Shown here: piece after piece, positions 49,945 through 58,188 of the stretch
Numbering within the stretch: the first letter of the stretch is position 1
Layout of the letters: every line of letters starts with the position of its first letter
Source: Stutzerimonas kunmingensis
GTDB taxonomy: Bacteria > Pseudomonadota > Gammaproteobacteria > Pseudomonadales > Pseudomonadaceae
NCBI RefSeq assembly: GCF_900114065.1
Contig: NZ_FORS01000001.1
Span: 310,001-374,000, forward strand
Length of the DNA: 64,000 nt
Reading direction: 5' to 3'
Position numbers and translations under genes: made by a program
Notes under the pieces: model-generated
What the model was told of the DNA's origin: nothing
Databases searched by the model: none
Seen by the model: the letters and a program-made list of their open reading frames with translations, nothing else

Positions 49945-51558
49945 TCAGACGCTGCCAGGTTGGGAAGACAGGCCGCTCGGCTGCGCCGACGCCACCAGTG
50001 CTTCACGTACGTCCCGTTCGAAGTGATAACGACCGGTGTGCAGACTGCTCGGCCCAAGGCGGGCGAAGCGGATCATCAGGAACATCTCGATCACCAGCAG
50101 GAGGCTGTAGAAGGCCACCAGGGCGATCAGCGAGCCCCAGATATCGCCCGCCGCCAGCGTCGAGGTGGACAGATGGGTCGGCAGTACCTCGGCGATCGAC
50201 CAGGGCTGACGGCCATGCTCGGCGACGTACCAACCGGTCTGCGCGGCGATCCACGGCAACGGCAGGCTGAACAGTGCGAACTTGAGCAACCAGGGCTTTG
50301 TCTCGGCATTGCGCTTGATCGATGCCCAGCTCGCCAGGGCAAACAGCAGCAACATCAGAAAGCCGGCGGCGACCATCACGCGAAAGGTCCAGAACAGGCT
50401 GAACACATTGGGGATAGTGTCCAGCGCGGCGAGCTTGATCTGCTCCTCGCTGGCATCAACCACATCGGCGGTGTACTTCTTCAGCAGCAGCCCGTAGCCC
50501 AAGTCCTGCTTGACCTCATTGAACGCGGCGATGGCCTCGGCCGACTTGTCGCCGCTACGCAGCACCTGCAGTCGCTCGTAGGCGAGCATGCCGTTGCGGA
50601 TGCGCAGCTCATGCTCGGCGACCAGCTGCTTGATGCCCTTGATCTCCTCATCCAGCGAGCGCGTGGCGATCAGTCCCAGTGCGTAGGGGATCTTCACTTC
50701 GTAATCGGTGCGCATCTCCTGCTGATTGGGCAGGCCGAACAGGGTGAAGCCGGCCGGCGCCGGATGGGTGTCCCACTCGGCCTCGATGGCCGCCAGCTTG
50801 ACTTTCTGCACGTCACCAATCTCGTAGCCGGATTCGTCGCCAAGAATGATCACCGAGATCGTCGACGCCAGGCCGAACACCGCGGCGATGGCGAACGAAC
50901 GGCGGGCAAAGCCCAGGTCGCGCTTCTTCAGTAGATAGAAGGAAGAAATCGCCAGCACGAAGATCGCCCCGGTGACATAACCCGCGGACACGGTGTGGAC
51001 GAACTTGACCTGCGCCACCGGGTTGAACAGCAGCGCTCCGAAGTCCACCAGCTCCATGCGCATGGTCTCAAAGTTGAACTCAGAGCCCACCGGGTTTTGC
51101 ATCCAGCCGTTGGCGATGAGGATCCAAAGCGCCGAGAGATTCGAGCCCAGCGCCACCAGCCAGGTCACCGCCAGGTGCTGCACCTTGGAGAGCCGGTCCC
51201 AGCCGAAGAAGAACAGGCCGATGAAGGTGGATTCGAGGAAGAACGCCATCAACCCCTCGATGGCCAGCGGCGCGCCGAAGATGTCTCCGACGTAGTGGCT
51301 GTAGTAGGCCCAGTTGGTACCGAACTGGAATTCCATGGTCAGTCCGGTGGTGACCCCCAGAGCGAAGTTGATGCCGAACAGCTTGCCCCAGAACTTGGTC
51401 ATGTCCTGATAGACCTGCTTGCCGGTCATCACGTAGACCGACTCCATGATCGCCAGCAGGAACGCCAGCCCCAGGGTCAACGGCACGAAGAGAAAGTGAT
51501 ACATCGCCGTCATGGCGAACTGCAGGCGTGATAGATCGACAACGCTTTCCGAGATCAT
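49945..51558 (-). CDS. cydA: Cytochrome bd oxidase subunit I
   Basis: This 537-aa protein ligates haems b558, b595 and d. The axial His is at residue 21 ([12 protein letters not shown]), the conserved Glu residues lie in [21 protein letters not shown], and the b558 His in [12 protein letters not shown] long Q loop (roughly residues 255-380) marks the E. coli bd-I class. Its ATG overlaps the cydP stop. Confidence 0.97.
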   Translation of the reverse strand: MISESVVDLSRLQFAMTAMYHFLFVPLTLGLAFLLAIMESVYVMTGKQVYQDMTKFWGKLFGINFALGVTTGLTMEFQFGTNWAYYSHYVGDIFGAPLAIEGLMAFFLESTFIGLFFFGWDRLSKVQHLAVTWLVALGSNLSALWILIANGWMQNPVGSEFNFETMRMELVDFGALLFNPVAQVKFVHTVSAGYVTGAIFVLAISSFYLLKKRDLGFARRSFAIAAVFGLASTISVIILGDESGYEIGDVQKVKLAAIEAEWDTHPAPAGFTLFGLPNQQEMRTDYEVKIPYALGLIATRSLDEEIKGIKQLVAEHELRIRNGMLAYERLQVLRSGDKSAEAIAAFNEVKQDLGYGLLLKKYTADVVDASEEQIKLAALDTIPNVFSLFWTFRVMVAAGFLMLLLFALASWASIKRNAETKPWLLKFALFSLPLPWIAAQTGWYVAEHGRQPWSIAEVLPTHLSTSTLAAGDIWGSLIALVAFYSLLLVIEMFLMIRFARLGPSSLHTGRYHFERDVREALVASAQPSGLSSQPGSV

Positions 51559-51734
51559 CTCGGCCCTCCCTCGGGGATCAAACCCCGCGAATCAAGCAAA
51601 TGGTCGGCAACGCGCACCGAACCGTTCTCGGGAATGCTGGGGGCATCGAACCAGACGTTTTTTATGATCATGAGGATCGCGACCTTGGCCAGCACTACCA
51701 GCACGACGTCTCGCCTGAGCGATGACTTGAACAT
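51555..51734 (-). CDS. cydP: Cytochrome bd accessory small subunit CydP
   Basis: This 59-aa protein starts [32 protein letters not shown], with GGAGG upstream, and has one membrane helix and a polar tail. It overlaps cydA by 4 bp. A small gene of this kind upstream of cydA is known as CydP in other Proteobacteria. It marks the start of cydPABX-ybgE. Confidence 0.8.
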   Translation of the reverse strand: MFKSSLRRDVVLVVLAKVAILMIIKNVWFDAPSIPENGSVRVADHLLDSRGLIPEGGPR

Positions 51735-52056
51735 GCCTACCTCCTTGCGTGACCGCCCGAGCGCCAGGCGCTCCGACAGCATGTTGCGATTGAAGGCCCC
51801 CTTGGGGTGAGGGCCGACATCCGGGCGCGACGCCTGGACTCAATCGCGGCGCCCCGAACCACCCGTGGAAGCTGCTCTGGTTCGAGGCAGACAAAGTGTC
51901 CGGCGCACCCTGCAAGCGGGCAACTGCGACAGCCTGCCCCACCCACTCGCGGCAATCTGTGCCAGAGCGGCGCTGCGCTCCAAACAAGCAGTGACACCGG
52001 CGAGCGACGCCGGGTCAGGCGCGACGCGATCGCCACACTGCGGCGCCCTGTCGCAG

Positions 52057-52611
52057 TCATGGCACACGCAGCCAGCGGCGAAACCCGTTGCCGGCCGTGC
52101 TCGAGAGCGGGCTCCAGGCGAAGTCCCAGGGCGCCGGCGGCAGCTCCTCCGCCTCGGCGGCGAGCGGGCGGCCGCCCTGGCGCACCCGTGGCTTCCAGTC
52201 GAATACATGCTCGCTGTCGCCTCGCCAGCCGAGCACGATGCCGATTGCCGGGCTGTCATCGCTGGCGACCCAACGCGCTGCGGCGGCGAGCATCATGGCC
52301 TCGATATGCTCCGGCTCGACCAGCTCGCGGTAGTCGGAGGCCAGCAACCAGCGGCAGACGCCGAGGTGGAAGGTCCAGTCCAGCGCCAGCTGGCAGCCGT
52401 AGGCCCAGGTCATGAACTGACGAAAGATCTCCAGTCCCTCTGGCGGGTCAAGCTTGAGCAGCCGCGGGCAGACATCGAACAGCGCATGCCAGTACGGCAG
52501 CAACTTGGCATCCAGATGCACGAAGCTGCGGGCGTTGCTGGGGTAGTCGGGAAAAGGCAGCCGATAGCTCACGCGGCTATCGGCGCGGGTGAATCGTTCC
52601 ATCATGGTCAT
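52057..52611 (-). CDS. Conserved hypothetical protein
   Basis: This 184-aa protein starts at MTMMERFTRADSRV, with AGGGGA upstream; the frame is open further upstream. It is soluble, Trp-rich and mixed helical (LDAKLLPYWHALFDVCPRLLKLDPPEGLEIFRQFMTWAYGCQLALDW...). No domain or motif was recognised. The 322 bp between it and cydP show no further gene. Confidence 0.55.
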   Translation of the reverse strand: MTMMERFTRADSRVSYRLPFPDYPSNARSFVHLDAKLLPYWHALFDVCPRLLKLDPPEGLEIFRQFMTWAYGCQLALDWTFHLGVCRWLLASDYRELVEPEHIEAMMLAAAARWVASDDSPAIGIVLGWRGDSEHVFDWKPRVRQGGRPLAAEAEELPPAPWDFAWSPLSSTAGNGFRRWLRVP

Positions 52612-52716
52612 GGTGAAATCCCCTGAATCGACTGGGCCGTCGGAAGGCTCCGACAGGTAGCCGTCTCGTCCGCTGCTACGGGCGGAAGGACGGCGAATCA
52701 CGTCAATCAGGAAATT

Positions 52717-53085
52717 TCAGGGCGCGCGCGGATTCAGTGCCGGCCAGTGGTGGCGCGGGCCATGACGCTCAATCAGCGGTAGCGGAGTCGCCCCTGTCGT
52801 GCGCCGCCCCAGCCAGGCCAAGGCGAACAGTGCGACGATGGCGAGGAAAACCGAACTGCACAGTGGGCAGTCGAGGGCATGCTGCGACAGGTCATGTAAA
52901 TCGGAGGGGAGCGCGTCGAGGCCTACGCCGCCATCATTGCCGGTGACGCAGAATGCGTCCTGCCCCATGGCCAGACCGAAGCCCACATGGGTGGCGTGGT
53001 TCAGACTGCAGACAAAGGCATTGAGCAGGATGCAGGTGAAGAGCACCCATACGATCTGCGCACGCTTGTCTTTGACGATGGTCAT
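52717..53085 (-). CDS. DUF2946-like membrane protein
   Basis: This 122-aa protein has an N-terminal hydrophobic segment (QIVWVLFTCILLNAFVCSL), a central region with HALDCPLCSSVFLAIVALFAL (a CxxC pair next to the second helix) and a basic Pro/His tail. DUF2946 proteins share this layout and are often near copper genes. Function unknown. Confidence 0.7.
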   Translation of the reverse strand: MTIVKDKRAQIVWVLFTCILLNAFVCSLNHATHVGFGLAMGQDAFCVTGNDGGVGLDALPSDLHDLSQHALDCPLCSSVFLAIVALFALAWLGRRTTGATPLPLIERHGPRHHWPALNPRAP

Positions 53086-53143
53086 GTTTGGACTTTACAC
53101 CGCACGCCTCTGGACGGCGCTGCGCCAAACCGTCGCAGCGGCC

Positions 53144-53815
53144 TCAGTGGTTAACGGTGAACGCCAGCATCGCCGAGAGCTGACACAGCGGACGGCCACT
53201 CTCGCTCTGCCACTGATTGAACGCAGCCTGCACCGCAGCCTGGTCACGCTGGCTGCTGGGAACCTTGTCGACGATTTCCTGCGCCTTGAGCGCGGCTACT
53301 ACGTCATTGCTGGGGACGAAGGTGTCCTTGCCGGCCATGCGCAACAGGCGCGGCGCCGACAATCCGCCGAGCTGGCTGCCGTGCCTGGTCAGGTAGCGCC
53401 ACAGGCCGACGATGTCGCCGCTCGGCCAATCGGCCAGCAGGTTGCCGAAGCTGCCCTTCTCTTTCGCCACATCGAGCACGAACTGCGCGTTACGCGGCAC
53501 GCTCTTGAGCTTGCCGAGATGGCGGATCAGCCGGGTGTCCTGCATCAATCGTTCGATGTGCTCACCGCCCATCAGCACGACCTTTTCCGGGTCGAAGCCG
53601 AAGAACGCCTGCTCGAACGCCGGCCACTTTGCATCCACTAGGCTGTGCTTGAGGCCAGCGCGGAAAATGCGCAGGCTGATCAGCGAGAGGTAGCGGTCAC
53701 CCGAAACGCTGCGCAGTTGGTCGGCGCTGTGGGGCTGCGGCAGGCGGGCCTCCAGCGCCGCGGCCGAGCCGAAGCGGTTGAGGCAGTATTCGTGCAGCCA
53801 TTTGTAGTCTTGCAT
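53144..53815 (-). CDS. DNA-3-methyladenine glycosylase I-like protein
   Basis: The 223-aa protein has the Tag-family layout: YLSLISLRIFRAGLKHSLVDAKWPAFEQAFFGFDPEKV, then LMQDTRLIRHLGKLKSVPRNAQFVLDVA. The characteristic metal-site Cys/His near the N-terminus is not obvious (MQDYKWLHEYCLNRFG). It probably removes alkylated adenine, or is a Tag-like paralogue. Confidence 0.72.
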   Translation of the reverse strand: MQDYKWLHEYCLNRFGSAAALEARLPQPHSADQLRSVSGDRYLSLISLRIFRAGLKHSLVDAKWPAFEQAFFGFDPEKVVLMGGEHIERLMQDTRLIRHLGKLKSVPRNAQFVLDVAKEKGSFGNLLADWPSGDIVGLWRYLTRHGSQLGGLSAPRLLRMAGKDTFVPSNDVVAALKAQEIVDKVPSSQRDQAAVQAAFNQWQSESGRPLCQLSAMLAFTVNH

Positions 53816-53948
53816 GGTTCAGATCCGATGGTGACGGCAGCGGCACAGGGTGCCGGTGACGAGCCGGCCTCGCAAGTCCGCCGCCATCGACGCAGCTGGG
53901 CGGCAGCGGTCGGGTGGCGTTCGCGCAGGCTGGTCTGGACGAATATTC

Positions 53949-53962
53949 GCGGGCAAGCCCGC
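53949..53962. repeat. Pseudomonas REP element core
   Basis: GCGGGC-AA-GCCCGC with flanks TTC...TGCCGCTGTG is the palindrome of the common Pseudomonas REP family. It lies in the 307-bp gap before the DAHP synthase end (53816-54122), which otherwise holds only the hairpin at 54038. Confidence 0.75.
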
Positions 53963-54037
53963 TGCCGCTGTGAAGCCGGCGCAGGCCGGGTGGCACCGCT
54001 TGGTACGCGTCCCATTGCCCTGACGCCAGGCGCAGAC

Positions 54038-54063
54038 GGTGGACAAGCTTCACGTTGTCCACC
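54038..54063. repeat. GGTGGACAA hairpin, interspersed repeat
   Basis: GGTGGACAA / TTGTCCACC, a 9-bp perfect stem with an 8-nt loop, is followed by CTACG. It resembles the repeat at 40224-40289 (GGGTGGAT...ATCCACCC). Confidence 0.65.
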
Positions 54064-54122
54064 CTACGAGCAGAACGTCGTTTGCGTGCGAGCCGGCTCA
54101 GACGTGCAGCGGGCTCTCGGTA

Positions 54123-55199
54123 TCAGCCGCGCAGCCGCTGCGCCGCCTGACGCAGCATCTGCTCGGTCGCCGTCCAACCCAGGCAGCCGTCGGTGATCGA
54201 CACGCCGTAGCGCAGCTCGCCGGACAGCGGCTGGCAACCATCGAACAGATGGCTCTCCAGCATGACGCCACGCAGACTCATGTCGCCAGCCAGGCGCTGC
54301 TCGATCACCGACTCCAGCACCGCGGGCTGGCGCAGTGGGTCCTTGCCACTGTTGGCGTGGCTGCAATCGACCATGATGCGCGGAGCGATCCCCTGCTTTT
54401 CCAGCGCACGACGGGCAGCAGCGACACTGGCCGCGTCGTAGTTGGGTGCGCCGTGGCCGCCACGCAGGACCAGATGGGTATCCGGATTACCGCGCGTCTG
54501 CAGCAGTGCCGGATGGCCGAGATCGTCGATGCCGAAGTGCTGGTGTGGATGTTCCGCTGAACGCATGGCGTCGCAAGCGATGCCCAGGCCGCCATCGGTG
54601 CCATTCTTGAAGCCCACCGGCAGGTCCAGCCCGCTGACCAGCTCGCGATGGATCTGCGACTCGCTGGTGCGCGCGCCAATCGCGGCCCAGCCCAGCAGAT
54701 CGTCGAAGTACCCGGCAGCCAGCGGCTGCAGTAGTTCGGTGGCAATCGGCAGACCGGTTTCGAGAATATCCAGCATCAGGCGGCGCGACAGGTGCAGCCC
54801 CTCAGCCATGTTGCCACTGCCGTCCAGATGCGGGTCGTAGACCAGGCCTTTCCAGCCGACGGTGGTACGCGGTTTTTCCACATAGGCGCGCATCACCAGC
54901 AGCAGCTGATCGCTGACGTCAGGCGCAAGCGCGGCGAGACGCTCGGCGTACTCGAGCGCGGCGACAGGATCGTGCAGGGAACAGGGCCCAACGACGACCA
55001 GCAGGCGCGGATCACGACTGTCGAGCACGGCGCGGATGGCGTTGCGGTCGTTATGGATGCGTGCGGCAAGGGCGTCGTTCAAAGGCAGACGCTGGCGCAA
55101 TACCGCGGGGCTGGGCAGCGGCTGCGCGCTGCGGCGGGCGACGCTGGCCTCGGCGGTGGCGACGGGTTGTTGGGCAAGTACGGTGGCGGATGCATTCAT
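54123..55199 (-). CDS. aroF: 3-deoxy-7-phosphoheptulonate (DAHP) synthase, class I
   Basis: This 358-aa enzyme condenses PEP and erythrose-4-phosphate, the entry to the shikimate pathway. Family features are VVVGPCSLHDPVAALEYAERL, MRAYVEKPRTTVGWKGLVYDP, the substrate/metal segment GFKNGTDGG, LRGGHGAPNY and IMVDCSHANSGK (metal-binding Cys/His). The isozyme's feedback amino acid (Tyr, Phe or Trp) is not read from sequence. It is preceded by an attenuator-like leader, so transcription should follow aromatic amino acid charging. AAGGAA lies 10 nt before the ATG. Confidence 0.93.
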   Translation of the reverse strand: MNASATVLAQQPVATAEASVARRSAQPLPSPAVLRQRLPLNDALAARIHNDRNAIRAVLDSRDPRLLVVVGPCSLHDPVAALEYAERLAALAPDVSDQLLLVMRAYVEKPRTTVGWKGLVYDPHLDGSGNMAEGLHLSRRLMLDILETGLPIATELLQPLAAGYFDDLLGWAAIGARTSESQIHRELVSGLDLPVGFKNGTDGGLGIACDAMRSAEHPHQHFGIDDLGHPALLQTRGNPDTHLVLRGGHGAPNYDAASVAAARRALEKQGIAPRIMVDCSHANSGKDPLRQPAVLESVIEQRLAGDMSLRGVMLESHLFDGCQPLSGELRYGVSITDGCLGWTATEQMLRQAAQRLRG

Positions 55200-55243
55200 G
55201 ATCTGGCGGTTCCTTCTGCCGGCGCGGGTGGTCCACGGCGGCG

Positions 55244-55339
55244 CTAGTCGGGTGTTCGTTCGCGTGCTTTGTGTTCGGCGTCGAAGCGGCTAAATCGCCA
55301 GTCGTAGCGGTAATAACGGTCGGTGCGGTAAGTGGTCAT
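55244..55339 (-). CDS. 31-codon aromatic/Arg-rich ORF between attenuator and aroF
   Basis: An ATG with GAGGA at 7-nt spacing opens 31 codons, MTTYRTDRYYRYDWRFSRF then a polar tail. Seven residues are aromatic (4 Tyr, 1 Trp, 2 Phe) and eight are Arg. It ends 44 bp before the enzyme gene and lies after the leader terminator. Could be a second sensing peptide or a translational coupler; its existence is inferred from ribosome binding site and composition. Confidence 0.45.
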   Translation of the reverse strand: MTTYRTDRYYRYDWRFSRFDAEHKARERTPD

Positions 55340-55375
55340 TGCGTGTTCCTCGTTGCGTTGGGCCATCGCGTGGCC

Positions 55376-55415
55376 GAAAAAACAAAACCCCCGGTCGGGT
55401 GGCCGACCGGGGGTT
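55376..55415 (-). terminator. Attenuator terminator of the aroF leader
   Basis: A perfect 13-bp stem (AACCCCCGGTCGG/CCGACCGGGGGTT, loop of 4) is followed on the minus strand by TTTTGTTTTTTC, a strong intrinsic terminator. It lies 50 nt after the leader peptide stop and 176 nt before aroF. In this position it should act as an attenuator. Confidence 0.9.
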
Positions 55416-55464
55416 CGAAAACTGCTCTGGTGGCGACCCTGCTTGCTAGGGCGCCTGTGGGGTA

Positions 55465-55593
55465 TCAGGCGCGCCTGTGGCTAAACCAATACCCAAAGTA
55501 ATAACCAGCGGCTGCAACCTGCTGCCCACGAGCGACCACGGCGCGAATGGCACCGGCATCGACAACGTTCAGGGCTACAGGGTTCAGGGACAT
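55465..55593 (-). CDS. Aromatic leader peptide of the DAHP synthase gene
   Basis: The 42-aa peptide starts MSLNPVALNVVDAG, with GGAG 6 nt upstream, and contains GYYFGYWFS near its end: three Tyr, two Phe and one Trp within seven residues. A stem (GCGCCTG/CAGGCGC, loop of 8) overlaps its stop codon, then comes the terminator. Ribosome stalling at uncharged Tyr/Phe/Trp codons would plausibly prevent terminator formation. The alternative antiterminator pairing was not resolved here. Confidence 0.85.
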   Translation of the reverse strand: MSLNPVALNVVDAGAIRAVVARGQQVAAAGYYFGYWFSHRRA

Positions 55594-55691
55594 GCTGATC
55601 TCCAGAAGATGACCGAACCATACTCTGCCGGGACTGTGGCTTTCAACCGGCACGGCAAAAGAAAGTGGCTGGCTCGGCCGGGTGCGCCCGA

Positions 55692-56395
55692 TTACAGGCT
55701 CATCACATCGACGAAGCGCGGCGTGGCGCTGTCATCGATACGCAGGCTCTTGAAATCAAACAGGTTGCGGTCGGCCAGCTGCGAAGGCACCACATTCTGC
55801 AGCGCGCGGAACATGATCTCGGTGCGCCCTGGCGACTTGCGCTCCCATTCCTGCAGCATTTCCTTGACCACCTGACGCTGCAGATTTTCCTGCGAACCAC
55901 AGAGGTTGCAAGGGATGATCGGAAACCCCTTCATCTGCGAGTACGCCTCGATGTCCGCCTCGTTGCAGTAGGCCAGCGGGCGAATCACCACGTTGCGTCC
56001 ATCGTCGGAGAGCAGCTTGGGCGGCATGGCCTTCAGCGTGCCGCCGTAGAACATGTTGAGGAAGAACGTTTCCAGGATGTCGTCGCGATGATGCCCGAGC
56101 GCCATCTTGGTCGCGCCGATCTCGTCGGCGAAGGTGTACAGCGTGCCGCGGCGCAGACGTGAGCACAGCGAGCAGGTGGTCTTGCCTTCCGGAATCTTCT
56201 CCTTCACCACCGAGTAGGTGTCCTTCTCGATGATGTGGTACTCGACGCCGATGGACTTCAGGTACTCGGGCAGCACGTGCTCGGGGAAGCCTGGCTGCTT
56301 CTGGTCCATGTTGACGGCGACCACCTCGAACTTGATCGGCGCGACCTTCTGCAGATAGAGCAGCACATCGAGCATGGTGTAGCTGTCTTTGCCTT
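55692..56395 (-). pseudogene. ttcA: Resident ttcA, cut at the PP-loop (3' part only)
   Basis: The frame from the codons GKDSY onward is typical Pseudomonas TtcA, the tRNA 2-thiocytidine (position 32) synthetase: [41 protein letters not shown] and [12 protein letters not shown], ending FVDVMSL. Directly before GKDSY comes TAA and AT-rich unrelated DNA, so about 50 N-terminal residues, including the SGG of the ATP motif, are missing. An ATG at 56375 could make a 227-aa stump without the ATP site. Codon usage is like the neighbours. Confidence 0.9.
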
Positions 56396-57720
56396 ATAGC
56401 TCAAGGAAACCATAGGATTCAGTAAATCCATAATCGCAACCAATTGATTTTAAATAATTTAAGTGAGAAACGCGGTTTACAGAAAAATGAAAAAATGTAA
56501 ATTTAGTACCTTCTTGATCTCCAAAAACCCTAATCCCCCCCAAAAAACCACTTTCAACCTTTACAAAATCCGAACGACATCAATCCGGCCTTCCACACTG
56601 GATGATGAAACCGAGGCTGCTTCGAATTCGTAGGGCGGCCGAGCATCCGATCTATCAATGGATAGATCTATAAAGTCGAAGAGACTGCGATCAGCTAACT
56701 GGGAAGGACTTACGTTTTGTAAGCTGTGAAAAATATTTTCTACGCAGCCAGGATTTACTGAATCCCACTCCGCAATCATCGACTTGATTTTTTTCCTCTG
56801 CAAATTCTCCTGCGAGCCGCAGAGATTACACGGGATAATTGGATATGCGCTATCGGCAGCGACCTTTGCTATATCTTTCTCGCGACAGTAGGCGAGCGGC
56901 CGGATAACTATATTTCTCTTGTCGTCGCTAAGAAGCTTAGGAGGCATCCCTTTCATTTGCGCCTGGAAGAACATGTTAAGAAACAAAGTTTCAACCATGT
57001 CATCCATATGGTGACCAAGTGCTAATTTAGTAGCCCCAATTTCCTCGGCAAAACTATAAAGCGTGCCTCTTCTGAGCCTAGAGCAAAGAGAACAAGTAGT
57101 CTTACCTTCTGGAATCTTACTCTTGACAACAGAATAAGTATCCTTGTCAATTATATAATAATCAATCCCTTTAGCCTCAAAAAACTCAGGCAATATATGC
57201 TCCGGAAAGCCAGGTTGCTTCTGATCCAGATTTACCGCGATAACACTGAATTTTATTTGTGCAACTCTTTGCAAGTGCAGCAAAGCGTCAAGCATTACGA
57301 ATGAATCTTTGCCACCACTTACGCAGGCCATAACTTTGTCGCCATCTTCGATCATTTTGTAATCTACAACAGCCTTGCCCACATTGCCGCGCAGTTTTTT
57401 GCGACGAAGTTCCGCAGCCTTGTTAATCTGAGATGCTTGTTCACCCATCATCATAGATACCATCTTCCGATCAAAATATTTAAAAAATCAACCCACTTTA
57501 AAGACACGACCTACCTTGCAATATCCCGCACTACTTGCAAAGGAATGAGATAGCTAGACACTACCAAAATCGGATGCAGAAATAATCCAAGGCAAAGCAC
57601 AAGATTGAGGCCAGGCACTTAATATACGACATACACCCTTAATTAAATCTATACAGCAGTAACATCTGCCGATGTTTGATCCCACCTATATCATAACAAG
57701 ATCATGCTTGCGTTTTATAG
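56394..57720. other. AT-rich foreign segment with a single complete gene
   Basis: From the ttcA breakpoint (about 56394) to about 57720 the DNA is markedly AT-rich, in contrast to both flanks. It holds a complete divergent ttcA. No integrase, transposase, inverted repeat or target duplication was found at its ends. The flanks at 56396-56560 and 57464-57720 show no gene. Confidence 0.75.
56561..57454 (-). CDS. ttcA: Divergent, complete TtcA-like tRNA thiolase (foreign)
   Basis: About 297 residues from the ATG that lies 9 nt after GGAAG; the frame allows an ATG three codons upstream. The ATP PP-loop [21 protein letters not shown] and [15 protein letters not shown] are all present, so all TtcA catalytic and Fe-S features are there. 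The protein follows the resident fragment closely in its core but differs throughout. It has a Ser-rich C-terminal tail (about 25 residues) that the resident lacks. It can replace the broken resident gene. Confidence 0.88.
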   Translation of the reverse strand: MMMGEQASQINKAAELRRKKLRGNVGKAVVDYKMIEDGDKVMACVSGGKDSFVMLDALLHLQRVAQIKFSVIAVNLDQKQPGFPEHILPEFFEAKGIDYYIIDKDTYSVVKSKIPEGKTTCSLCSRLRRGTLYSFAEEIGATKLALGHHMDDMVETLFLNMFFQAQMKGMPPKLLSDDKRNIVIRPLAYCREKDIAKVAADSAYPIIPCNLCGSQENLQRKKIKSMIAEWDSVNPGCVENIFHSLQNVSPSQLADRSLFDFIDLSIDRSDARPPYEFEAASVSSSSVEGRIDVVRIL

Positions 57721-57881
57721 AAGCGGCTGACCAACGATTGCATTCAGCTTGACTGAGGCGCAACAGAGGAGGATGACAGCACGGAACTCTGCAAGTCACG
57801 CGGAGGGGCCGCAGCAGCCTCAGAAACGCGTATGGCGACAGGCAGGCATCATTCATTTGGGCTGGATTCAGGCGGTAGAGA

Positions 57882-57980
57882 TCAAGCCTTCAACGCAGCC
57901 TCGATCGCGGCAATGTCAATCTTCGTCATGCCATACCCACCATAGCTAAATGGGAAACTAGCCTGACGTATCAGGCTGGA
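57882..57980 (-). pseudogene. C-terminal scrap of an unidentified gene
   Basis: A short open minus-strand run ends FPFSYGGYGMTKIDIAAIEA then ALKA-stop and has chromosomal base composition. It is closed upstream after ~35 codons by TGA, so only a gene end remains. The family was not recognised. It lies between the AT-rich segment and the efflux operon. Confidence 0.4.
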
Positions 57981-58103
57981 GACGGCCAGAAGCAGTCAGT
58001 CAATCATGCGTTACAGTGATTTTTTGCAGCTCTTTATAGAGCCGTTAGCTGCTGCCACCAATAATCCATAGGGCTGCCAGTCGTCAGACAGTCTTATTCT
58101 CGA

Positions 58104-58165
58104 TCAGGCGATTGCCCCGTCGATGACCAGTAGCTCACCGGTGATGGAGCCAGAGTCCGGTCTTC
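58104..58165 (-). pseudogene. C-terminal scrap of a short-chain dehydrogenase
   Basis: The minus strand reads RRPDSGSITGELLVIDGAIA-stop, the typical end of SDR proteins (xxGxITGexxxVDGG). The remaining gene is absent. It lies in the 735-bp gene-free stretch 57455-58188 and suggests a deletion next to the foreign segment. Confidence 0.6.
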
Positions 58166-58188
58166 GGATGCAGGACTCCTGGCTTTGC

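Noticed and set aside
51735..52056. ANR/FNR box upstream of the cyd operon
   Set aside because: No TTGAT-N4-ATCAA site is present in the region; oxygen control may use another site or regulator.
57749..57949. 66-codon plus-strand ORF after the foreign ttcA
   Set aside because: It overlaps a minus-strand gene scrap and has no domain; a GAGGAGG-like run before it is not enough.
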